Positions 17,230 through 24,877 of a stretch of 58,264 bases of DNA are shown here, piece after piece (the first letter of the stretch is position 1; the number at the start of each line of letters is the position of its first letter). The DNA lies in assembly GCF_001758465.1 (NCBI RefSeq), contig NZ_MJIC01000019.1, positions 1 to 58,264 of the forward strand. Reading direction: 5' to 3'. A program made the position numbers and the translations under genes. Origin of the DNA: Marisediminitalea lipolytica. Its GTDB lineage: Bacteria > Pseudomonadota > Gammaproteobacteria > Enterobacterales > Alteromonadaceae. The notes under the pieces were generated by a model, which saw only the letters and a program-made list of their open reading frames with translations, was not told the origin of the DNA and searched no databases.

Positions 17230-17350
17230 ATTTCAAAACAACCGTCGCCCCACATTTCAAAACAACCGTCGCCCCGCATTTCAAAACATCCATCGCCCCG
17301 CATTTCAAAACATCCATCGCCCCGCATTTCAAAACATCCGTCATCCCCGC
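17230..17350. repeat. Five-copy 24-bp tandem repeat
   Basis: Five consecutive near-identical units (starts 17230, 17254, 17278, 17302, 17326) of the form ATTTCAAAACATCC, then ATCGCCCCGC. Variation is limited to a few positions (AACC versus ATCC, CGTC versus CATC). There are no spacers. The GTC-CCCCG part of each unit resembles the start of the adjacent palindromic repeat family, so the array probably arose by slippage at its edge. Confidence 0.9.
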
Positions 17351-18052
17351 ATGCTTTTAGCGGGGATCTCCTTGCATGACATCGTAGGGTTTAATCGACC
17401 TTTGCGAAAAGGTAGTTTTCGATTAAACAGCCTTTTCAGGAGATCCCGGATATGCGCTGCGCGCATTCCGGGACGGCTGGATAAATATCGATACCTTCAA
17501 CTTCGTTTATCCCTACTTGTCATCCCCGTATTTGCGCAGCAAATATCGGGGATCTCCTAGCGTGATATCGTAGAGTTTAATTAACTTTTTGCGGAAAGGT
17601 TATTTTGGGTAAAACAACCTGTTTAGGATATCCCGGATATGCGCTTCGCGCATTCCGGGACGGCTGGATAAATATCGATACCTTCAACTCCATTTATCCC
17701 TATTCGTCATCCCCGAATTTGCGCAGCAAATATCGGGGATCTCCTTGCATGACAGCGTAGGGTTTGATCGAACTTTGCGAAAAGGTAGTTTTCGATTAAC
17801 CAGCCTTTTCAGGAGGTCCCGGATATGCGCTGCGCGCATTCCGGGACGACTGGATAAATATCGATACCGTCAACTCCATTTATCCCTATTCGTTATCCCC
17901 GAATTTGCGCAGCAAATATCGGGGATCTCCTTGCATGACAGCGTAGGGTTTGATCGAACTTTGCGAAAAGGTAGTTTCGGGTTAGATAGCCTGTTTAGGA
18001 GATCCCGGATAAGTGCTGCGCACTTTCCGGGACGACTACGTCGATTCCGGGA
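17340..18052. repeat. Four-copy ~186-bp palindromic repeat array
   Basis: Units begin with GTCATCCCCG (GTTATCCCCG in the last) at 17340, 17519, 17706 and 17892 (periods 179, 187, 186). Each full unit holds a first palindrome around TTTGCGCAGCAAA, ending GGGGATCTCC, then about 75 bp of spacer. A second palindrome, GGAGATCCCGGA with ATGCGC/GCGCAT and TCCGGGAC, follows. The two ends are inverted copies of each other, so each unit is a MITE- or REP-like long imperfect inverted repeat. The first copy has a shortened left palindrome. No credible coding sequence lies inside. Confidence 0.85.
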
Positions 18053-18096
18053 CGGGAGGTTTCCTGGGTCTCATTCGAGACCCAGGAAACCTCCCG
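18053..18096. repeat. 20-bp perfect inverted repeat over the 3' end of the ABC gene
   Basis: Arms 18053-18072 and 18077-18096 are exact reverse complements with a 4-base loop. The right arm encodes the last residues (GGFLGLE) of the ABC exporter and the stop codon overlaps the left arm. There is no T tract on the minus strand, so a classical terminator is not indicated, although the stem is very strong. Confidence 0.9.
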
Positions 18097-19912
18097 TTTG
18101 ATGAGCCCAGAGTTTGGCGTAGATGCCGCCTTTATCGAGTAACTCCTGATGGGTGCCCTGCTCCACAATTTTGCCATTATCCAGTACCAATAATCGGTCC
18201 ATCTGAGCGATAGTAGATAAGCGGTGGGCAATGGCCAGTACCGTTTTGTTTTCCATTACTTTATTCAGACACTCCTGAATAGCAGCTTCTACTTCAGAGT
18301 CCAAAGCAGAGGTTGCTTCGTCAAGAATCAACACAGGCGCATCTTTAAGCAGTACGCGCGCAATCGCAATTCGCTGACGCTGGCCACCAGAGAGTTTTAC
18401 GCCTCTCTCCCCCACCTGAGCATCGAAGCCGGTGCGGCCATTTTTGTCAGACAACTGTTGGATAAAATCAAAGGCTTCCGCTTGCTCTGCCGCTTTAATC
18501 ATTGCTGCGTCGTCGGCATCGTTGCGGCCATAAATAATATTATCTCGTACAGAACGATGCATTAGCGATGTATCCTGAGTCACCATACTAATCTGCGCTC
18601 GTAGCGATTCCTGATCAACCTCACTGATATCCTGTCCGTCTATCAAAATCTTACCGCTGGTTGTATCGTAAAAACGCAGTAACAAATTAACCAAAGTTGA
18701 CTTACCGGCACCGGAACGCCCCACTAAGCCGACCTTTTCTCCCGGTTTTATATGCAGCTCAAGGTTCTCAAACACCGGCACCGGCTGATTATTGGCGCCA
18801 GGGTAGCTAAAACTCATATTTTTAAATTCGATCTGTCCGCCGTTAACAGTTAACGCTGGGGCTTTATCGATATTTTTAACCGCAACAGGCTGTGCCAGTG
18901 TATTAATGCCGTCCTGCACAGTACCGAGGTTTTCAAACAACGAAGCCACTTCCCACATTACCCAGTGAGACATTCCGTTTAATCGCAGGCATAAACTCAC
19001 CGCCAGGGCTATCTCACCCGGTGTCACAATTTGTTGTAACCAAAGGTAAATCGATAAAGCGCCCACGCTAAAAATAAGAATGGCGTTGCTTAGCTCTACG
19101 CAAAATTCCAGAATGGTAACCAGGCGCATTTGCGGATAAACGGTGTGCAAAAATTTATCCATGCTTTCCCTCGCGTAGTTTGCTTCGCGCTGGCTATGGG
19201 AGAACAGTTTAACCGTGGAAATATTGGTGTAGCTGTCGACGATACGACCGGTCATCATAGAGCGCGCATCGGCCTGATGCTGTGAAACTTCCTTAAGTTT
19301 GGGGACCAGCACACGCAGAATACAGATGTATACAGTCAGCCAGACTATCAGCGGCAAAGCCAGGCGCCAGTCAGCCGTAAAGATCAGCACCACCATTGAT
19401 ATAAAATAAACGCCGATATAAACCATTAAATCGAGCAGTTTCATCACGGTTTCGCGGACCGATAAAGCGGTTTGCATTACTTTGGTCGCAACCCGTCCGG
19501 CAAACTCGTTATGGAAAAACGTCAGGCTTTGCCCCAAAAGATAACGATGTGCCTGCCAGCGAATGCGCATGGGGTAATTCCCCAGTAAAGACTGGCGGGA
19601 GAACAATGACCGCAGCAGGATGAAACCGGGGATTAGCACTACCACCACTAATCCCATCATAATCAGCGTAGCACTTTCCTGCTCAACGAAAGTAGCGCGG
19701 TCCTTTTCGGCAAACCAGTCCACCAGCTTGCCCATAAAACCAAATAAGGTTACTTCGAGCATGGCCACTATGGCACTCAACACTGATACGGTCAGTAAAA
19801 CAGCCCACATTCCCTGTGTGTAATGCTTGCAAAAGGCCACCAATCCTTTCGGTGGCTGCATTGGAGGTTCGGTTGGAAATGGGTTGGTTAATCGCTCAAA
19901 AAAAGAAAACAT
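18071..19912 (-). CDS. ABC transporter, fused permease and ATP-binding protein
   Basis: Half-size exporter of the MsbA/multidrug type, expected to work as a homodimer in the inner membrane; the substrate is unknown. The 613-residue protein has an N-terminal six-helix transmembrane domain (about residues 35-330). The nucleotide-binding domain shows Walker A GRSGAGKST (near 395), signature LSGGQRQRIAIAR, Walker B VLILDEATSALD and H-loop AIAHRLST. The final residues are encoded inside a 20-bp inverted repeat. It is transcribed alone, since the RraA-fold gene upstream ends 17 bp before its start and could be co-transcribed. Confidence 0.9.
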   Translation of the reverse strand: MFSFFERLTNPFPTEPPMQPPKGLVAFCKHYTQGMWAVLLTVSVLSAIVAMLEVTLFGFMGKLVDWFAEKDRATFVEQESATLIMMGLVVVVLIPGFILLRSLFSRQSLLGNYPMRIRWQAHRYLLGQSLTFFHNEFAGRVATKVMQTALSVRETVMKLLDLMVYIGVYFISMVVLIFTADWRLALPLIVWLTVYICILRVLVPKLKEVSQHQADARSMMTGRIVDSYTNISTVKLFSHSQREANYARESMDKFLHTVYPQMRLVTILEFCVELSNAILIFSVGALSIYLWLQQIVTPGEIALAVSLCLRLNGMSHWVMWEVASLFENLGTVQDGINTLAQPVAVKNIDKAPALTVNGGQIEFKNMSFSYPGANNQPVPVFENLELHIKPGEKVGLVGRSGAGKSTLVNLLLRFYDTTSGKILIDGQDISEVDQESLRAQISMVTQDTSLMHRSVRDNIIYGRNDADDAAMIKAAEQAEAFDFIQQLSDKNGRTGFDAQVGERGVKLSGGQRQRIAIARVLLKDAPVLILDEATSALDSEVEAAIQECLNKVMENKTVLAIAHRLSTIAQMDRLLVLDNGKIVEQGTHQELLDKGGIYAKLWAHQTGGFLGLE

Positions 19913-19929
19913 CAGGCCTTTTGCTTAAT

Positions 19930-20547
19930 TTACGTGTCGCTAAACCCCAGCTTTGTGAGGATCGCTTCAACATTATTGTGGTGATTGGCTTGCCACTCAT
20001 CAAGGGTCATACTGCTGTCTTTGTCGGCACGTTTTTTAGCAATTTCAAAGGCTTCGGCAGCGGTAGCTTGTGGTATTACGGCAATACCTTCTTCGTCGGC
20101 GACAATGATATCACCGGGGTATACCGTCACACCACCACAGTTAACCGGCTGATTTAACGGATCGACGCATTTTTTAGCACCGGGTTTTGGAATAACACCG
20201 CGGGCAAACACCGGAAAGCCCATCTCACGGACTTCGGCCAGATCGCGTATAACCCCATCAACAACAAAGCCTGCGACACCCCGACGCTGGGCAATAGCAC
20301 ATACATTACCGCCAGAAACAGCAAACTGATCATCAGCCTCCACCACAATAACGTCACCCGGGTTAGCGCGGTATATGGCCGCGTGCAGCATAAGGTGATC
20401 ACCCGGCTGACACTTCACGGTAAAGGCTGGCCCGGATATTTTCGGCACCGGCTGCCATAAGGAATGGATAGCGTAATCCATAAACTGCTCACGTGGTAAA
20501 GCATCGGCGTATTCGCATGTAGATACTGAAGAATAATCAATTGTCAT
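19930..20547 (-). CDS. RraA/HMG-aldolase-fold protein
   Basis: Member of the RraA-like family, which includes 4-hydroxy-4-methyl-2-oxoglutarate aldolases/oxaloacetate decarboxylases and RNase E regulators. The 205-residue product has the conserved stretch GGNVCAIAQRRGVAGFVVDGVIRDL, with the glycine, arginine and aspartate that bind metal and pyruvate in the aldolases. The ATG at 20547 is preferred to an in-frame GTG one codon upstream, because GGGAG sits 6 bases before it. True RraA proteins are shorter (about 160 residues), so the aldolase-type role is more likely. The substrate is not known. Confidence 0.75.
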   Translation of the reverse strand: MTIDYSSVSTCEYADALPREQFMDYAIHSLWQPVPKISGPAFTVKCQPGDHLMLHAAIYRANPGDVIVVEADDQFAVSGGNVCAIAQRRGVAGFVVDGVIRDLAEVREMGFPVFARGVIPKPGAKKCVDPLNQPVNCGGVTVYPGDIIVADEEGIAVIPQATAAEAFEIAKKRADKDSSMTLDEWQANHHNNVEAILTKLGFSDT

Positions 20548-20690
20548 CACTTTCTCCCTGGAACATGGTGGTTAATTCATCACCACTATAACAACACGTG
20601 AAGGTTAAGGGAGTTATTAGCATGTATTTTCATTATAAAGCCTGTGATATCTTGAGCTGAAATCCCGCTGAACCCTAATTTTGCCTGGCT

Positions 20691-21554
20691 ATGGAACTGC
20701 TGCCAATCAACGCCCTCGCGGCGCTGCTGTATTCTCTGTTGGTTTTACTAAGCGCTGCGTCTGTTAACCTGTTTGTCCGTTATATGGTTCCGATGCTGGC
20801 GGTTCTGCTGTCGCTGTATTTTGTAGCCAGCCTGGTATTTGTCGTTCAGGCATGGGTTTACATTGGTATTACTTACACCCTGCGTGAACATGCGCCAACC
20901 CGGCAATGGCAGCAAAGCGCCTTGTGGGCAGGATGGCTGTTACTGATGGTGGGACTCCTTACCCATTCTTTGCCCGGGTATCATGGGCTACAACTTACCG
21001 ATCACCAACCGGTAAAAGCTAATAGTCTGGCAAGTAGTATTTTCCTCAATACCGACAAAATACTGATCGCATGGGCGCTAATGCAGTGGTTGCCAATCTG
21101 GCAACGTACAGCGCCGTTCAGGCCAGCACTAAAGATTCCGGCCTGGTGGCTCATCCTGATAGCGACTGCCGGTGTTAGCCTTATTCTCACAATCGCTGCG
21201 CAACTCAATCTGCTGGCCTGGCAACCTCAGTTTACCTGGTTACTACTGATCATAGTTGTTTCGAATCTGCTTAATACCTGCTTTACCGAAGAACTGCTTT
21301 TCCGCGGTGCAATTCAGGGCTGGTTACAGCTAAAAATTGGGGGTGGGGGCGGCTTAATTGCCGCCAGCGCACTGTTTGGCCTGGCGCATTTTGCCGGTGG
21401 AATCTGGTACATGGTACTGGCGTCGCTGGCAGGATTACTTTATGGCTGGGTTTACAGTCAGTCTGGCCGACTTATCTGGGCGGTTATCTGCCACTGGAGC
21501 CTGAATACCGCCCATATATTGTTGTTAACCTGGCCTGTAGTGAAGCCAGGTTAG
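20691..21554 (+). CDS. CPBP family intramembrane metalloprotease
   Basis: Multi-pass membrane protein (287 residues, mostly hydrophobic). It has the three motifs of the CAAX protease/bacteriocin-processing (CPBP, Abi) family: TEELLFRG (EExxxR, near residue 202), FGLAHFAGG (FxxxH, near 230) and CHWSLNTAH (HxxxN, near 268). Members cleave substrates within the membrane or provide bacteriocin self-immunity. No bacteriocin or prenylation genes are nearby, so the function is undefined. It is divergent from the RraA-fold gene with a 140-bp gap. Confidence 0.85.
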   Translation: MELLPINALAALLYSLLVLLSAASVNLFVRYMVPMLAVLLSLYFVASLVFVVQAWVYIGITYTLREHAPTRQWQQSALWAGWLLLMVGLLTHSLPGYHGLQLTDHQPVKANSLASSIFLNTDKILIAWALMQWLPIWQRTAPFRPALKIPAWWLILIATAGVSLILTIAAQLNLLAWQPQFTWLLLIIVVSNLLNTCFTEELLFRGAIQGWLQLKIGGGGGLIAASALFGLAHFAGGIWYMVLASLAGLLYGWVYSQSGRLIWAVICHWSLNTAHILLLTWPVVKPG

Positions 21555-21565
21555 TCAATCAACAC

Positions 21566-22090
21566 TTACTCAGGACGTACCGCAGTGACTTCAATTTCCA
21601 CCAGATAGTTAGGGTTAGCTAACCCGGCTACCTGAAAAGCAGAACGTGAAGGCAGATTAGGCTGTTCTTCTGTACCAAAAAACTGCTTGTAGCCGCGCAT
21701 AAAGCCAGCAAAATCCATCTTTCCTTCCATTGCGGGATCCCCCACCAGAAACACCTGCATTTTCATCACATCGCCCATGGTCAGTCCCAGGCTTTTCAGG
21801 TTCTCGTCGATGCGGTTAAGCACGCTCACAGTTTGTGTTTCGGTATCGCCGTAGGCTTCCATGCTGCCTTTAGGGGCATCCGGATTACTGACCCCGGGCA
21901 CAGAACCACTTAAAAAAACGATAGTACTTGAGGCTGGCACTTCTGAGGCACGCAAAATTGGAAAATCAGAACCAATGAGACCATGCCGAATCACAGTTTC
22001 TTTAGCCGGTGCTGTGGCTTCGGCATCATTACAGCCGGTGGTGGCAAAAACAGTACCTAGCAATAAAGGCGCAATTAATAGTTTTTTCAT
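21566..22090 (-). CDS. RidA-family lipoprotein
   Basis: RidA/YjgF proteins hydrolyse reactive enamine/imine intermediates. This copy has 174 residues because an N-terminal lipoprotein signal (MKKLLIAPLLLGTVFATTGC, lipobox ATTGC) precedes the roughly 130-residue RidA domain, so it is predicted to be attached to a membrane outside the cytoplasm. The domain ends SRSAFQVAGLANPNYLVEIEVTAV, with the arginine typical of active members. It is the third gene of an operon after the amine oxidase and cytochrome c (15-bp gap), where imines would be made. That functional link is inferred. Confidence 0.88.
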   Translation of the reverse strand: MKKLLIAPLLLGTVFATTGCNDAEATAPAKETVIRHGLIGSDFPILRASEVPASSTIVFLSGSVPGVSNPDAPKGSMEAYGDTETQTVSVLNRIDENLKSLGLTMGDVMKMQVFLVGDPAMEGKMDFAGFMRGYKQFFGTEEQPNLPSRSAFQVAGLANPNYLVEIEVTAVRPE

Positions 22091-22105
22091 TATGTGTTCC
22101 TGTAT

Positions 22106-22504
22106 TTAACGTTGAGCAATAGTTTTGACATCATCAGCGTTGACAACATCAGTAAAGTGATTGCCAAAATGGCTACGGGTGTAATTCACCACTTCGGCGA
22201 TTTGTTCGTCGGACAAATATTGTTTTAGCGCTGGCATGCCGCCCATGCCATTACTAACCATAAAAATCACATAGGGCGCGGCGCCCAGCTTAGGATTACC
22301 CGCCAGCGCCGGATACATACCAGCCCCTTTTGCGCCCTGGGCGTTGGGCATATGACAGCCCTGACAAATGGCATGATAAAGCGCTTCCCCGGTGACTTCC
22401 TCAAAGTTATTCCCCAGCGAAAAACCCGCATCGTCGGTCGCCAATAAGCTAGTACTTACCATCACCAAAGATGCTGCCAGTAAAGATTTAATTGCTATTT
22501 TCAT
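22106..22504 (-). CDS. Class I c-type cytochrome
   Basis: Secreted monohaem electron carrier of 132 residues. An N-terminal signal peptide (MKIAIKSLLAASLVMVSTSLLA) is followed by the haem-binding motif CQGCH near residue 48. The axial methionine is likely in the later GMGGMPALKQYLSDEQIAEVVNYTRSHF segment, a common class I ending. It lies between the flavin amine oxidase (14 bp) and the RidA gene (15 bp), with a GAGAGGAT ribosome-binding site. It is the probable electron acceptor for the oxidase in this operon (inference). Confidence 0.9.
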   Translation of the reverse strand: MKIAIKSLLAASLVMVSTSLLATDDAGFSLGNNFEEVTGEALYHAICQGCHMPNAQGAKGAGMYPALAGNPKLGAAPYVIFMVSNGMGGMPALKQYLSDEQIAEVVNYTRSHFGNHFTDVVNADDVKTIAQR

Positions 22505-22518
22505 GGTTATCCTCTCGA

Positions 22519-24102
22519 TTATGCTGCGGTACTGACGGCTTTGTGATGCAACCGCTTAATGGCATCATGGGCCGATGAAATAGCTCCCTCTTGCCAGGCC
22601 GGCAAATTGGAAGCGTGCTCTCCGGCCAGAACCAGTCTGCCATCCACCTGACACAGATTTTCGTAGTGTTCGGCGCGTTTTTCTTCGGTCCACAGGCCAT
22701 AACAGCCCTGAGTCCAGGGAACCCGGTGCCAGCCTACGGCGATACCATTATCAAACTCTTCGGCGTATTGAGGGTGGATTTGCTTACCGTATTCCACCGC
22801 TTTCTTCACCCTTTCTTCTGGTGCCAGTGAGGTAAACTCAAAAGCATTAGCACCCCACACATAAGCCCCTAACAACACCCCTTTGCCCTTATCGCAAAAC
22901 TTAGTACTCGGATAACTGATATTGGTTATAGGCAAATTGGTATAACTGACGCCGCCGTAAATCGCTTCATCCTGCTCCCAGAACCGGCGTTTGAACTCCA
23001 GGCCCACTTTTACCGAAGCCGCATATGGCAACGACCGGATAGCCGCCTGCATACCACTGCTTGCCTGAACCGGGATCTGACTAAGAATAGACAACGGAAT
23101 GGTGCACACACACCAGTCAGCCTGCGCGGTTTTGGCCACGCCCTGTTGTTCATAATTAACGGTTACGCCTTTGTCGCTCTGATTAATTTGAGTGACTTTG
23201 GCATGGTATTCGATGAGATCACCCACGCGCTTTTCAAAGGCCTTAGCGATATTGTCCATGCCGCCTACGGGCTGAAAGATACTGCTTTGAAACTCAATAT
23301 CCTGACCATTGACGATGTATTTCCATAACTCGGATTGCAGCAATGCACTGCGATCCAGTAATTCACTGGGCTCTGGTTTGGGTGACAAGCCACCGCCAGG
23401 AGGAATGGCAAAACCACGGCGTAAGCTCACTTCATAGGATTTTTTATAATCAGCCTTATCGGTTAAGGCGCCCCAGTGCCGCAGTGATTCAAACAGCTTT
23501 TCTCTGTCTTCATGGGTCAGTGTTTCATCCAGGCCATGCTGATTAAGCACCTTGCCCAACAGTTCGGCGGTATACCCCTGATAATCGGCCTGCACTTCGC
23601 GATAACGCTGAGGTTTGCCATTAAATGCCTTGGTATTGTGAACCAGAGCGTTGTAATTAACCTGGATAAACGGCTCAATGGCAATGTTAAACTCATTAAT
23701 ATAAGACATCACATGATGGTGATGATAAGGCACCCGCCATGGGCCGGGATTAATGTAATTGCCGTCGGCGAACTTGCATTGTTGCGTTGCACCGCCAAGT
23801 TCGGTGTAGCTGTCACCGCCTCTTAAGGTCCAGCAACGGCCACCCGCTTTGCCATTGAATTCGAGAATTTTAACCTTATAACCGGCTTTTCTTAGCTCGT
23901 AAGCCGATGTCATACCAGCCAGGCCGGCACCAAGAACCAGTACAGTTGCGCCTTTTTTAACCCCGTCTAACTTCAACACACCTGGTTGCGACGACTCCGC
24001 AGCAAAGCCCAGCGATGTCATGGCTTGGTACATTGCGCTGGCCCCTGCGGTCTTGCCTATCCAGCCTAATAACGCCCGCCGGCTCATAGTATGATTGTTC
24101 AA
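22519..24102 (-). CDS. Tat-exported flavin monoamine oxidase/dehydrogenase
   Basis: FAD enzyme of the amine oxidase family. The dinucleotide-binding motif VLVLGAGLAGMTSAYELRKAGYKVKILE lies near residue 55, with GGRCWTLRGG after it. The family C-terminus GRLVLAGEHASNLPAWQEGAISSAHDAI is intact. A TTG at 24102 is chosen as start because AAGGGG lies 7 bases upstream. The in-frame ATG 17 codons earlier and the ATG 5 codons later lack such a site. The N-terminus then reads MNNHTMSRRALLGWIGKTAG, a twin-arginine-type signal, so the 527-residue enzyme is probably periplasmic. The substrate amine is not identified. First gene of an operon with cytochrome c and RidA. Confidence 0.88.
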   Translation of the reverse strand: MNNHTMSRRALLGWIGKTAGASAMYQAMTSLGFAAESSQPGVLKLDGVKKGATVLVLGAGLAGMTSAYELRKAGYKVKILEFNGKAGGRCWTLRGGDSYTELGGATQQCKFADGNYINPGPWRVPYHHHHVMSYINEFNIAIEPFIQVNYNALVHNTKAFNGKPQRYREVQADYQGYTAELLGKVLNQHGLDETLTHEDREKLFESLRHWGALTDKADYKKSYEVSLRRGFAIPPGGGLSPKPEPSELLDRSALLQSELWKYIVNGQDIEFQSSIFQPVGGMDNIAKAFEKRVGDLIEYHAKVTQINQSDKGVTVNYEQQGVAKTAQADWCVCTIPLSILSQIPVQASSGMQAAIRSLPYAASVKVGLEFKRRFWEQDEAIYGGVSYTNLPITNISYPSTKFCDKGKGVLLGAYVWGANAFEFTSLAPEERVKKAVEYGKQIHPQYAEEFDNGIAVGWHRVPWTQGCYGLWTEEKRAEHYENLCQVDGRLVLAGEHASNLPAWQEGAISSAHDAIKRLHHKAVSTAA

Positions 24103-24466
24103 CGAAAAACCCCTTGTGTTGAAAATAAACTGTTGGATGCGCAAATAATGCACCGCCAGTGCCAGCTTGTTCTGAGACAGGGTTAAACTTATAAAATATA
24201 CGATTAAATACTAATAGTAGCTGAGCGCTGACGAATTGCTGACCAATAACGCCATATTCACGCAAAAAAAGTAAGGGGATGTACCATTAAGATGCAACAG
24301 ATTGCACTTTAACGGAACATCAACGAATAAGTTCTTTGTACAAAAAGGCAACGACCGAAGCGATGGGGGCGAAAAAGCATACGGCTGCCATGCCAGTAAA
24401 TATGGCACCTGAACGGGAAAAACAGGGAAATTGACAACGGCCCGGCAGGCGTGGCCAGGATTCGAC
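24103..24466. other. Intergenic region upstream of the amine oxidase operon
   Basis: About 360 bp between the amine oxidase start and the end of the ACT-domain gene. It must hold the amine oxidase promoter. AT-rich sequence near 24190-24215 could supply a -10 box, but no convincing -35/-10 pair, operator or small gene was recognised. Confidence 0.4.
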
Positions 24467-24868
24467 TTACACTGAAGTCAGAGATTTAAGCGCGTCGATC
24501 GCTCGCTTTGCATCAGCCTGGGGGACAAAGATATGGTCATGGTAAAAAGCCGCAATAACGTTGGCGCTGATACCTTCTTTGGTTAACGCCTGAGACATGG
24601 CAGCGGTTAATCCCACGGCCTCCAGGCTCGAGTGAATTTCGCAGGTAATGCAGTTAAACACCGTTTCGTAAGCAAAGCCTTCGGCATCTGCAACCGATTT
24701 TAACAGCACCAGGGTAACGCCTTCTTTTTCCCGAAAGGTGACTTTGGGTTCAAGACGAGTAAAGACCTCCGGGTCCAGCACTAATACGCTGACAAATACC
24801 CAGGATTCCGGTTGTAATACCGGATTAAGGCCGTGTAAAAGTGTTGCCAAATCTGTTTCACCCGCCAT
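24467..24868 (-). CDS. ACT-domain protein (COG3602 type)
   Basis: Small protein of 133 residues resembling stand-alone ACT-domain proteins formerly called DUF2241. It has the N-terminal LxxLLxxLxPxL start (DLATLLHGLNPVLQPESWVFVSV) and the ACT-like ending SSLEAVGLTAAMSQALTKEGISANVIAAFYHDHIFVPQADAKRAIDAL. ACT domains usually bind amino acids or other small ligands; no ligand is known here. It is 9 bp downstream of dbpA in the pyrC-dbpA-ACT order, with AGGAGC as ribosome-binding site. Confidence 0.75.
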   Translation of the reverse strand: MAGETDLATLLHGLNPVLQPESWVFVSVLVLDPEVFTRLEPKVTFREKEGVTLVLLKSVADAEGFAYETVFNCITCEIHSSLEAVGLTAAMSQALTKEGISANVIAAFYHDHIFVPQADAKRAIDALKSLTSV

Positions 24869-24877
24869 AGATGCTCC

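Noticed and set aside
17230..17350. Considered as a CRISPR array.
   Set aside because: Units are directly adjacent without unique spacers, and no cas genes occur in the window.
17155..18101. Several frames of 65-118 codons inside the repeat island, some with repeated HPSPRISK-like peptides.
   Set aside because: The repeated peptides only reflect a 24-bp unit that is divisible by three and recurrent palindromes; there are no ribosome-binding sites and no recognisable proteins.
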